Shown: positions 25,180 to 33,791 of the stretch, in pieces
Layout of the letters: each line of letters begins with the position of its first letter
Numbering within the stretch: the stretch's first letter is position 1
Source of the DNA: Thermoactinomyces vulgaris
GTDB lineage: Bacteria > Bacillota > Bacilli > Thermoactinomycetales > Thermoactinomycetaceae
Reading direction: 5' to 3'
DNA: 64,000 nt
Assembly (NCBI RefSeq): GCF_003688725.1
Contig: NZ_REFP01000008.1
Span: forward strand, 186,001 to 250,000
Made by a program: the position numbers and the translations under genes
Notes under the pieces: generated by a model
Database searches by the model: none
Told to the model about the DNA's origin: nothing
The model's input: only the letters and a program-made list of their open reading frames with translations

Positions 25180-25809
25180 TTAATTTTTCGGTGGATTGGA
25201 GAGTCCGTGAATCAAATAGTTTCCCCATTCACGCATCGCGATGACTTCTCCGGATTCGGCCGCTTTTTGCAGCCAGATTTCTCCTTCTTCGATATTTTGC
25301 TCCAGTCCTTGTCCATTCAACAAACGGTAACCCAAAACCCTCATAGCCACGGATTCCCCGGCTTCTGCGGCTCTTCTCAGCCACATTTCCCCTTCCTCGG
25401 GGTTTTTCTCCAATCCGTCTCCTTCAAGCAAACGGTAACCCAAGATTCTCATGGCCACCGGATAATTGGCTTCCGCTGACTTTCTGAGCCACATTTCTCC
25501 TTCTTCGGCATCTTTGGCCAGCCCTTCACCGACCAACAAACGGTAACCCAATTCCATCATGGCCCACCGGTCGCCGGCATCCGCTGCTTTTCTCAGCCAT
25601 CTTTCGCCTTCTTCCAAATCTTGTGCCACTTTTGTGCCGGTCAACATAAGATAAGCCAACTCGGTCATCGACCAAATGTCTCCGGAGTGAGCCGCCCGGC
25701 GCAACCATTTGATGCCTTCGTCGACGCCGAACTGCTCTCTTTTTTTGCTCAGGTCAATCACTTGCGCGTTTTTTTCGTTGGGTTGTTGATTGTTTTCATG
25801 TTCACTCAT
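25180..25809 (-). CDS. Sel1-repeat protein
   Basis: A 209-residue cytosolic solenoid protein of about five Sel1-like (TPR-related) repeats of 36 residues, each ending in a form of EEGEMWLRRAAEAGE followed by VAMRVLGYRLLNGQGLEQN. The repeats are unusually similar to each other. The first 25 residues are polar. Sel1 repeats mediate protein binding; no catalytic domain is attached. The same EEGEMWLRRAA unit occurs in the C-terminal sensor of the STAND NTPase at 30466-33791, which suggests a shared origin or partner. GC content matches the host, unlike that gene. Confidence 0.88.
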   Translation of the reverse strand: MSEHENNQQPNEKNAQVIDLSKKREQFGVDEGIKWLRRAAHSGDIWSMTELAYLMLTGTKVAQDLEEGERWLRKAADAGDRWAMMELGYRLLVGEGLAKDAEEGEMWLRKSAEANYPVAMRILGYRLLEGDGLEKNPEEGEMWLRRAAEAGESVAMRVLGYRLLNGQGLEQNIEEGEIWLQKAAESGEVIAMREWGNYLIHGLSNPPKN

Positions 25810-26190
25810 CGTTTCTCACTCCCCCTGTGATGGATCAAGGATCCGTTTTGAAAAAAGATTTTGCTTTGCCTATGTATTTACAGTGAGTCCCTTGGCTGTT
25901 GTGTTTTTGTCCGGGAAAGCAAAATCATAAGAAAAGTATAAACTGAAAAAATGAAATTGAGGAGAGGGCGATTAAAACAGGGGATATTAAAAAGAGTTTT
26001 GTGTTTCTTCTATGGACGGCCGGGCCGAAAGAATAAAACCAAAAGAGTGAGGGTTCTGCTATTACATTATCTTTGCATTCACTTGGTAAAAGATTACCAA
26101 AAGATTACCAAGTTATATGAGACACCTGTGATGGGATTTGACTGGAGTCTTGCAAGTTGGATTCATGGAGGAATTTTTGAAAGAAGAATG
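25810..26190. other. 381-base intergenic region, AT-rich
   Basis: No convincing gene. An 83-codon frame (25951-26202) has an unnatural Arg/Lys-rich start and ends in the terminator of the opposite gene, so I do not call it. Repeats at 26082-26112 read AAGATTACCA twice in tandem; CTTGGTAA (26082-26089) and TTACCAAG (26105-26112) form an inverted repeat around the first copy. Confidence 0.5.
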
Positions 26191-26220
26191 AAAAAAGATT
26201 GAGGAAGATTCTCAATCTTT
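26191..26220 (-). terminator. terminator of the Yip1-like gene (minus strand)
   Basis: AAAGATTGAG (26194-26203) pairs with CTCAATCTTT (26211-26220). On the minus strand the stem is followed by further T residues. Confidence 0.8.
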
Positions 26221-26240
26221 AAAACAATTTAATTCATGTT

Positions 26241-26855
26241 TTAAAAAAATATTAGTGACAAAACAATCAAAAACAAAATCAAAATGACAGGTATCACAAT
26301 GATCGAAGCAAATCCTTTCCATGAACCAATGCCGTGAATTTCTCCAATGATTTTTGAGTAAACCATGAAATAATAAATGGTCATTATTAATCCGATCAAT
26401 ATAGCAATAAAAAACAACAGTATCAAGAAAAATGAGGAATCAATATCCGGTGTCTCTGTTGTAAAGTTTTCTTCTCTGAAAATGAGGAGCATGGGAATGA
26501 ACAAAGCAAGTTTTGTTGAATACGGAACAGTTGCCCAAGCGGTTGCTTTATATGTTTCTTTAAAAGTTGCCGTTCCTTTAAACAAGCGAGTGCCTGCATA
26601 AGTCAAAAGACTGTATAAAAACCAGGAGATAATACCGATGATTGGTCCCAAAATTACTGATAAGACCAAAATGGTCGGGACGGCCATCGTATCGCCTGCA
26701 TTCCGGTTCATTGCTTGTTCCAAAAACAAGGTGATTCCATATAATATAGCCAAAATAAAAAATATTCCACTTGAGCAATTGGCGATGGCTTGGCGAATGA
26801 CTGACTTAGGCTGCTTGATCATTGGAATCCAAAATTCCTTTAATGTAACCAACAT
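26241..26855 (-). CDS. Yip1 family membrane protein
   Basis: A 204-residue integral membrane protein with five or six helices separated by short loops. The N-terminal helix with KEFWIPMIKQPKSVIRQAI and the segment SLLTYAGTRLFKGTATFKETY fit the YIP1-like family of bacterial membrane proteins, whose function is unknown. The ATG at 26855 lies eight bases behind AAAGG; a GTG at 26864 is less likely. The gene follows the signal peptidase gene by 13 bases, so the two are probably cotranscribed. Codon use is AT-rich. Confidence 0.75.
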   Translation of the reverse strand: MLVTLKEFWIPMIKQPKSVIRQAIANCSSGIFFILAILYGITLFLEQAMNRNAGDTMAVPTILVLSVILGPIIGIISWFLYSLLTYAGTRLFKGTATFKETYKATAWATVPYSTKLALFIPMLLIFREENFTTETPDIDSSFFLILLFFIAILIGLIMTIYYFMVYSKIIGEIHGIGSWKGFASIIVIPVILILFLIVLSLIFF

Positions 26856-26868
26856 TTTTATCACCTTT

Positions 26869-27336
26869 CTATTGGATTACGACACCGATGATGTCGTCTT
26901 TTTTGATTGCTCCGTAATATCGGCTGTCTTGGCTTGCGGAACGGACATCGCCGAGAACAAAATACTGGCCGGTCGGGACATGTACCGGTTTGAAATGGTC
27001 ACTTTTGTTTTTATGTAAGAGATAAGGTTCTTCGAATTTTTCGCCGTTGATATAAAGTTGGCCTTCCTTGATTTCCACCATTTCGTTTCCAAAAGCAACC
27101 ACTCGTTTCGTATGTATCTGATTCAGACCAGGGGCTTTGAAGACGATGATATCTCCTCTTTGTATGTAGTCAGGGTTTTTTTTAACAATATAAACTTCTC
27201 CTTCGGCCATGGCGGGCTCCATACTCTTTCCTGTCCCTTGATAAAATCCAAAAAAGGTGTTCCAAATGATAAAAATAATGAGAAGAAGTACGGCGAGAAT
27301 GACTATAATCCCTTTACGGGTTTTTAACCAAGCCAC
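26869..27336 (-). CDS. sipS: type I signal peptidase
   Basis: A 155-residue membrane-anchored signal peptidase, near the short end for Gram-positive SPases. One N-terminal membrane helix (residues about 9-30) precedes the catalytic Ser38 in GKSMEP and the general base Lys77 in HTKRVVAFGNE. The last box reads GDVRSASQDSRYYG; the Asn of the usual GDNR is replaced by Val. It starts at GTG 27336 behind AAAGGAGG; the ATG two bases upstream is out of frame. It is paired with the Yip1-like gene, so it may be a dedicated rather than the housekeeping peptidase. Confidence 0.9.
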   Translation of the reverse strand: MAWLKTRKGIIVILAVLLLIIFIIWNTFFGFYQGTGKSMEPAMAEGEVYIVKKNPDYIQRGDIIVFKAPGLNQIHTKRVVAFGNEMVEIKEGQLYINGEKFEEPYLLHKNKSDHFKPVHVPTGQYFVLGDVRSASQDSRYYGAIKKDDIIGVVIQ

Positions 27337-27418
27337 ATAATTTCCTCCTTTCAGACTGTGGCTTCAACAATAATTATATTTTCTATTCAGATTATAACGA
27401 ATACTTTGCCTTTAATCC

Positions 27419-27448
27419 ATAAAAAAGACCAGTGAAACACTGGTCTTT
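27419..27448 (-). terminator. terminator of the SUKH gene (minus strand)
   Basis: AAAGACCAGTG and CACTGGTCTTT form a perfect stem. On the minus strand it begins inside the stop codon and is followed by T residues. Confidence 0.88.
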
Positions 27449-27920
27449 ACATACTGTCAATATTTTCAGCCGGGTGATATAAAGCGTTAATAAACTCTGT
27501 AAAGGAAGAGCCGAATATCTGAACACGATTGTTTAATTTATTTTTATCAAAAATAGCTTCCAATGCATCGTTTTTATCTTTCCAAAGAATCAAGGGATTC
27601 AGGTTTCCGGGACGGTAGTAAAAACAGTAATGGTTTAATGACCCGTCAAAGGCGAATGGCACGAGAAGCCCGAATTCTTTAAACTCTTCTTCCCCAAAAT
27701 AGAGGGCTTCAAATTCTTCAATAATGGAATCTGGTGGGTAAAACGCATCAAAATGATAATGTTTCCCATCGACGAGGAGATACGTATTACCATCTTCCGG
27801 GGCAGCATATTGTTGCACCCAATGAATATAGTCTTTGGGAAGTTTCACACCAATTTCTTCCTCAATTTCGGCAAATTGCTCGTCGGGGATTTTTTCTTCT
27901 TGCTCAGCCCAAGAAATCAA
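27447..27920 (-). CDS. SMI1/KNR4 (SUKH) domain protein, probable immunity protein
   Basis: A 157-residue acidic cytosolic protein of the SUKH superfamily. The helix-strand start FAEIEEEIGVKLPKDYIHW is the classic SMI1/KNR4 mark, followed by LLVPFAFDGSLNHYCF. Many SUKH proteins neutralise toxins of contact-dependent or polymorphic systems. No toxin gene is adjacent. It starts at TTG 27920, nine bases behind AAAGGAG. A second SUKH-superfamily member (syd-like) lies 1.7 kb away. Confidence 0.85.
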   Translation of the reverse strand: MISWAEQEEKIPDEQFAEIEEEIGVKLPKDYIHWVQQYAAPEDGNTYLLVDGKHYHFDAFYPPDSIIEEFEALYFGEEEFKEFGLLVPFAFDGSLNHYCFYYRPGNLNPLILWKDKNDALEAIFDKNKLNNRVQIFGSSFTEFINALYHPAENIDSM

Positions 27921-28154
27921 TATTTAAATCTCCTTTCTTTAATAAGCAGGCCGATAAAAAATCGATAAATTATTTTTTTCATACTAAATACAACGATGCT
28001 ACCTCCTTTTTGATATTGAATAATAATGAAATGCTTCATCTATTAAATAAACTCAACTTTCAAATAATAAATAGGATGAAAATTATTTTGAAATGATTGG
28101 AGAGAGTTGAATGAAATATAAGGATTTGTTCATTTTGAGAGGTGAGGAGTTATA

Positions 28155-28385
28155 TTGATTAAAAAAATTCTTGAGAAGAACAAAGTCTGTGGCATATCAG
28201 ATGAGGTTTTAGATAGGCTGACTTGCAAGCCGCAAAAGCCCCGCACTGAAAATCTCTTTTTTATCCAGGTTTGGGGCTTATCGCAGATTGCCTTGCGTCT
28301 TGCAAATTTATGGATCCGGATGGTTTCCCGCCATTCGGATCCAATGAACGATTGGCTAGGATGGCACCATGGGATTGGTTTTTGA
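28155..28385 (+). CDS. doubtful 76-residue frame over a large inverted repeat
   Basis: A frame starting at TTG 28155 has a good GGTGAGGAG five bases ahead and gives a basic, partly hydrophobic peptide (LFFIQVWGLSQIALRLANLW). It overlaps the 3' end of the opposite gene by 30 bases. It also runs through a long nested inverted repeat (28223-28305), so the stretch may be a structured RNA or a small repeat element instead of a gene. I do not recognise the peptide. Confidence 0.25.
   Translation: MIKKILEKNKVCGISDEVLDRLTCKPQKPRTENLFFIQVWGLSQIALRLANLWIRMVSRHSDPMNDWLGWHHGIGF
28223..28305. repeat. nested inverted repeat, possible structured RNA or mobile repeat
   Basis: Three arm pairs are arranged in order around a 30-base centre: TTGCAAG (28223-28229) with CTTGCAA (28299-28305), CGCAA (28231-28235) with TTGCG (28293-28297), and AAGCCCC (28236-28242) with GGGGCTT (28273-28279). 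There is no T run after either side, so it is not a simple terminator. A second copy was not seen in this window. Confidence 0.5.
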
Positions 28386-29285
28386 AAAAATGTTGATCTC
28401 TTCCTCAACGGATGCCAGATTCAATTCGTTACTGATCAATTGTGTCAAATGAAAACTGAGTTGATTCAGCCGTTTGAAATATTCCAGATCTGACTGCAGT
28501 TTGTATCCGTCCGATTCGGTTAAATGTCCGATGAAATGCAGGATGGAAAGAGCGATCCGGTTTTGTTTCCGGCCAAGGTCCGATTTGAATCGTTTTTGGA
28601 TCCATTTCTCCGGCAGCTCCTTGATGAGATGGCCAAATGTCAATGGATCCTGCCCGATGTTCTTGATATAATCCGGAGACCAGGATGGATGCGCTTTATG
28701 TATTTTTTTGACCGTACGGGGATGGGCCGTAAACTGAACAGCCTGATGATAAACCGCATGGGCTGAATACAAGTGATGGTCATCCTCCGGGGCAAGATTG
28801 GCTGCGATGAGATAGTAATAAATCAGGTCACTCATGTCTTTACTGAGAAACAATTTGTTTTGGTCATGGAATTGCTTTAACCATTTGTGCAGTTCATCAT
28901 ATTTTTGGAAACTTTTCTTTTCGTTAAATTTTTCTTCGCTGTAATTGGGAGTGGAGAGAAGATCAAAATAGTATTTTTGGTACTTTTTTATTTTCATGAT
29001 GAGTTCCTGATACAATCTCATCCGCTTTTCCAAGATTTGATCTTGGACTGAGGACCGTTGCGGCCCGGCGGAAACCGAATCGGCCTTTTGGTTTCCGTGA
29101 TGCATCCGGACAAGCATGGCCACCAAAGCAAACAGGGTGATGCAAATGTTTAAAAGAGAAACAACAATGGCGGCCTCAGCTTTTGGAATGTGATCTTTGA
29201 TTAACCATAAGTTGGTTCCCAAAAGAAATCCTGCAACGATGCTGAACAGAAACAACAAAATCGATGTGAATACATACTTTTTCAA
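28356..29285 (-). CDS. hypothetical protein with two N-terminal membrane segments
   Basis: A 309-residue protein I do not recognise. Two membrane helices (residues about 5-27 and 38-60) are followed by about 245 cytosolic residues, highly charged and helical (QDQILEKRMRLYQELIMKIKK), with many His, Lys and Asp. The layout resembles small membrane-anchored sensors of defence or signalling loci, but no known effector domain is visible. The gene stands alone on the minus strand between two immunity-like genes. It ends with TAG. Confidence 0.7.
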   Translation of the reverse strand: MKKYVFTSILLFLFSIVAGFLLGTNLWLIKDHIPKAEAAIVVSLLNICITLFALVAMLVRMHHGNQKADSVSAGPQRSSVQDQILEKRMRLYQELIMKIKKYQKYYFDLLSTPNYSEEKFNEKKSFQKYDELHKWLKQFHDQNKLFLSKDMSDLIYYYLIAANLAPEDDHHLYSAHAVYHQAVQFTAHPRTVKKIHKAHPSWSPDYIKNIGQDPLTFGHLIKELPEKWIQKRFKSDLGRKQNRIALSILHFIGHLTESDGYKLQSDLEYFKRLNQLSFHLTQLISNELNLASVEEEINIFSKTNPMVPS

Positions 29286-29555
29286 CGAAAACCTCTCCTT
29301 TTATCGCAAAGGGGACCCCCTTCCACCATGATTTCGTGTCACACGGTCATCAAAGGCATGAAACTTGGCATTATACCACTCGCATTTAATTTTTAATCAA
29401 CAAACCGCCCTTGCGGATTGCTGAGATAGACCTTTTTCTCGAAGGAATTTTTGGATGATAAAAAATTAGTCCCCTCTGTATGAAAAATTCTGTTTCTATA
29501 GAATTATATAAAGCATGAATAAAATCTGTAAAGATTAAATAGGGAAAATACCAAT
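29286..29555. other. intergenic region upstream of the 29285 gene
   Basis: The region is AT-rich and holds the upstream signals of the minus-strand gene, with AGGAGAGG close to its ATG. No reading frame worth calling and no further structure were seen. Confidence 0.4.
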
Positions 29556-29585
29556 AAAAAAGGCCTGAGCTTTTCCTCAGGCCTG
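29556..29585 (-). terminator. terminator of the syd-like gene (minus strand)
   Basis: AGGCCTGAG and CTCAGGCCT form a perfect stem around a six-base loop. On the minus strand it runs into six T residues. Confidence 0.85.
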
Positions 29586-29600
29586 AATGATACGAGTCTC

Positions 29601-29968
29601 TTATTTACGCAGCCTTAAGCGGGTAAGGAGAGAAGGGATATCATTGGCTAAAAACGCAAATGATTTTCGCTCGAAGTCTTCCAACCGGACGGTTCCGTGT
29701 TGGTTGTCCACCTCCACGATCCGGCCGTTTCCTTCCATTCCCAACGGGATGTGTTGCAATCGGGGGTGATTTTCTTTGTAACCTTTTACCATATACGCAA
29801 AACTGTCCAATTCGATCCGGGGCAACACCGGCTCCAGTGGATGCAGTCATTTTCAATAAATCCGTCGAGTTCGGCAAACCAGTAGCTGTTAAAATATGCT
29901 TTGATGGAAGGATGAAAAACAGCCCCGAGTTGATTTTCCAGTTCCGTGGTTGAGATATCATCCTTCAT
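29601..29968 (-). pseudogene. Syd-like SUKH-superfamily protein, frameshifted
   Basis: Two frames together give a Syd-type protein: FHPSIKAYFNSYWFAELDGF and DCIH upstream, LPRIELDSFAYMVKGYKENH and VDNQHGTVRLEDFERKS downstream. Restoring one base at 29836-29837 joins them as CIHLEPVLPRIEL. Syd of E. coli binds SecY; in Gram-positive islands Syd/SUKH proteins act mostly as immunity factors. The N-terminus is also damaged: another frame immediately upstream reads QNQSWLEVEVLYE and would join after removing one G, but it has no start codon. The gene is probably dead. Confidence 0.7.
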
Positions 29969-30080
29969 ACAACACTTCGACCTCCAACCACGATTGGTTT
30001 TGCAGAGTGAAAAAATTATTTGTTCGTATTAATTTTTGAATTTATAATGATAATAATAACTTTAATGAGGGGGGATTATT

Positions 30081-30443
30081 ATGAGTGAGCAAAACAACTC
30101 ACAATTTCACTTTGACCGTATTACTGGACAAATTAATATTGGACAAGGAAAATCGAAAAATATTAACATGTATAATGCTGTTAGTACGGAACAAATCAAT
30201 AATGTAAAACAGTTGGTTGAACGACTATTAAGCGAGATTAATGATATAAAGGAATTAAATGATGCGGACAAAGAACAAATTAAATCTTTAGTTAAAATAG
30301 TGGAATCCCAAATGGAAACGGGGAAAGTAGATCAGGGGATTGTTGCAATTCTTAATGAGAAGTTGCAAAATATTTCTAATTTATTTGAGGCAGGTTCATT
30401 TCTAAACAGTACAATTGATACCTTCATGAACTTATTAAAGTAG
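30081..30443 (+). CDS. small helical protein paired with the STAND NTPase
   Basis: A 120-residue protein at the left edge of an AT-rich insert. Residues 9-30 form a short strand-like motif (FDRITGQINIGQGKSKNI); the rest is three or four charged helices ending in a hydrophobic one (NSTIDTFMNLLK). Short proteins of this build occur next to STAND NTPases in bacterial conflict systems; I cannot name the family. The same GQ-I/L-NI motif recurs at the start of the next gene. The ATG follows a GAGGGGGG stretch. The gap to the next start is 22 bases. Confidence 0.75.
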   Translation: MSEQNNSQFHFDRITGQINIGQGKSKNINMYNAVSTEQINNVKQLVERLLSEINDIKELNDADKEQIKSLVKIVESQMETGKVDQGIVAILNEKLQNISNLFEAGSFLNSTIDTFMNLLK

Positions 30444-30465
30444 TAAGAGAAAGGAGAATTTATGA

Positions 30466-33400
30466 GTGAATAACGATAGTAAAAGTATTTTTAATATATC
30501 AAGTTTTGAGGGACAGCTAAATATTACTCAAGATGATGCGCAAACTTACGGGATTATGGGATATGAAGAAAGAAAAGGAATAAAATGTAAAGGGGTTACA
30601 AATCAAATTTTCCAAGGCAGAAGATTATTTTCGATCATCGGGATTTGTTTTTACAGAAAATACAAGAAAGTATGGTTATAGGGGAATTAAAATTCGATTT
30701 GGATAAAAAAATTGATAAACTCTTACTGATTTGTGATCGGTTGGTGGCCGGTTATGGTGAGGATCCTTATTTTCATAAAATAAAACATATTCCAATGTTG
30801 TTAGAGCAAAAGGGATCTGATTTGATGTCCTGTTATCAGTGGAGCGATATCATCTTGGAATGGTTGAGGTTAATTTTCTTTGTTATCAATTCCAAAACAT
30901 CAATTAATAAATCGAAAGTGAAAAAAATGTCTTTTAGTGAATTGTTGGTTAATTTGAAGTTAGAAAGACAATATTGCTTTCAATCATTTCTTCGATCAAA
31001 ACATATGCATAACATTTCAAATCTAGTTCCTAATGATTGGGAACGAATAGGACTTGTTTCATTATTAACACCTGTATACATCTATAAGAAGAAGCTTACC
31101 CAGTACTTACGAGGCTGTATCTTGAATTCTATTGAAAATTCAAATTTAACCCCATTACTTGGATCGATTAGAGATGAGCGAAACCGGCATATAAAACAAT
31201 TTGCAGCTCGTGAAGAAATTATTGGTAAATTATTTGAGATTATGACAAGCGATTAGACAGGATTTAGTCGTTATTTTATGTTAGTTGGCGATGAGGGGAC
31301 AGGTAAGACAGCATTGTGTAGCAAATTATCAGAACAATTTGCTTCTATGTATACTAGTTTTGGGCCCAGGGAAATTGAGGTGAAGAAATATGCTCCATGG
31401 ATACCTGGAGTTATCATGCATTACGGAAAACAATCCAATCAGCCTTATGAAATTGTTCTCTCTCTAATCGAACAAGCTAATACATTATTGCTACATCCTA
31501 TACAGACTAAAGAAATCAAGGAAGTTGGAGAAATGAAAGAAATCGAGCACAAGCTGATTGAAGAGAAGATTGGACTACAAGATAAAGGATTTGATTTTGA
31601 AAAATTAATGACTATCCGACGAAATAATTTGGTTCAAAGCAATGAGAAGTTAAGTCGTTATTTATACCAAGCTTTAGATCAATTGTCTAAAGAACTTGGT
31701 CATGTTGTAGTTTTGATAGATGCATTAGATGAAATTAGTCAGGATGGTGAGACGCTTTCGTTTTTACCTAAGTCATTGCCTGATGGGGTAGTTTTATTAA
31801 TGACTACACGTCCGGGGCAAGTAGAGAAATGGGTATGTTTAAATCGTCCTGTAGAAACATTCACGCTTAATCACTTGACTCGGGAAGAGATACCTTTATT
31901 AACTGGTATACCTGATGAGGGAAGTGAAGAACGGTCATTTAATGATAAAGTAATGGAAGCGAGTGATGGATGGCCTTTATTGGTGTCTGCGATTTCTAAA
32001 GAAGTGAGAAGATGTAACTTTCAAATAGATAAGGTTGAAATTTATGAAAGTAGAAGTGTTTTTTTAGATCGGATGGCAGAAAATTGGCAATCCTATTCGA
32101 TTTCAGCTAAAGATAATGAGATCTTAGAAGAACTTTTACCTTTATTGGCTTTGTTTGAACCAGTTGCACCACTTCATTTTAGTGATATCCAGAGCTACTT
32201 GCACTATCATGGTTTTTATTTAAATAAACCGCGCTTGATTAGAGTATTAAAATTAGTGGAAGAGCAGATTGAGGGTTTAAAGTCAAAAACTTGGGTTAAA
32301 TTGAGGTTCAAAGTTTTTGCAGAGTATGTACGAGAGGAATACTATAGCCCAATTGATATGGAAGAAGTATTTATTAATATATTAGATTGGATAGCTTCAC
32401 TAAAAAATGTTACAGAAAAGAAAATGGAATTAATAGAAAAATTTTTCATCTTTTATACTGACAAAAAAAATTGCGAACAGTTGGGTGTCGAAATAGATTT
32501 ATTACAACAGTTAAAGGAAAGAGGTTGCTCACAATTATTATTTAATTTATCTGATTGTCTTATTGGAGAAAGCAAAACAGTAGGCAAAAAATGTTTACTA
32601 TTTGCGATTGATTTAGAAAATGTGGATGCAATGAGGAAGTTAGCGTGGCATGTAATTAATGATGAAGATTTTGGTATTGATAAAACATATGGTGAAAATC
32701 TATTGCGTCAGGCGATTGATTTGGGTTGCATTAAATCTATGTATCTATTAGGAGTGTGCTTGATTGATGGAAATCTTGGAAGAATTGATGTCTTGGAAGG
32801 GGAACAATGGTTAAGAAAAGCAGCTGAAAATGGTGAGGTTCAAGCGATGTTATCATTAGGGATAAGATTTTTAACAGGGAATGGATTTAAACAAAACTCT
32901 AAAGAAGGTGAGATGTGGTTAATTAAAGCGACACAAACAGGAGATTTACAGGCGAAACGAATCTATGGAGGAATTTTGTTTGAAGGGGAGTATTTGAATG
33001 ATAGAGAAAGAGGAAAAAAATTGTTAAGAGAGGCGGCAAAAGAAGGTGATCAAAGAGCGATGTTAAGATTGGGAGTTAATCTCGTCGATAATTATATTGA
33101 TAAGGATGAATTGGAAGAGGGAGAAATGTGGTTGAGAAGAGCCGCTCAGCAAGGAATAGGAAATGCAATTTTGGCTTTAGCTGGTAAGTTATACGAAGGA
33201 GTAAATTTAAAAACTCAATGGAAAGAACTCGAAGTTTGGTTGAATAAAATAAAAAGAATACCAAATATAAAAGAAATTTTAATGGGGGTTGGGGCCGTTT
33301 ACTATAAAGCTAATAATTATCTATTGGCATCAAAATATTTTTTGGAATGTGCTGAAAGCCAAAATTATGGTTTAGCATATAACCTTCTGGCATATATGAA

Positions 33401-33791
33401 ACGTAGAGAAGAAATTCCTCAGGAAAATGATAAATACTCATTTGATGAATTGATTAGGTTTTCTTTAGAAAGTGAAGAAGAAAAAGAAGAAGCGTTATTA
33501 TATGCCACCATAAATAATATTCTTAATCAAGTTGCATCTAACACTGATAAAGAATCTTGGTATCAATGTGATCAAACTATTGCGGAGAAAGGAAATAAAC
33601 TTTCAATAGTAACTGAATGGTGGTATAACTTGGTTGACGAAGCTGATCCAGAACGTGATCTGGTTATTGGATGGTTGGTTCGTCATAAAATTATCGATGA
33701 CCCCGATGGAATGTCCATTAAAGAGCGGATGAAGAGAGCACGGGAGGGCGGTTGGAAAGTTCCAGAGTGGATGGATGATATGAGAAAATAA
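30466..33791 (+). pseudogene. STAND-type NTPase with C-terminal Sel1-like repeats, disrupted
   Basis: Three open stretches form one gene of about 1,105 codons. The first (GTG 30466 to about 30590) has the strand motif FEGQLNITQ. The frame then shifts by one base near 30590. The second stretch, to the TAG at 31254-31256, is a helical region ending REEIIGKLFEIMTSD. The third, in the same frame, continues TGFSRYFMLVGDEGTGKT (Walker A 31287-31310), then VVVLIDALDE (Walker B), LLMTTRPG and, from about 32550, six or so Sel1/TPR-like repeats. This layout matches antiviral STAND sensors of the Avs kind. No Shine-Dalgarno precedes ATG 31278. Confidence 0.8.

Noticed and set aside
25951-26202. An 83-codon frame in the gap before the Yip1-like gene
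   Set aside because: Arg/Lys-rich unnatural start, poor ribosome binding site, and it ends inside the opposite gene's terminator.
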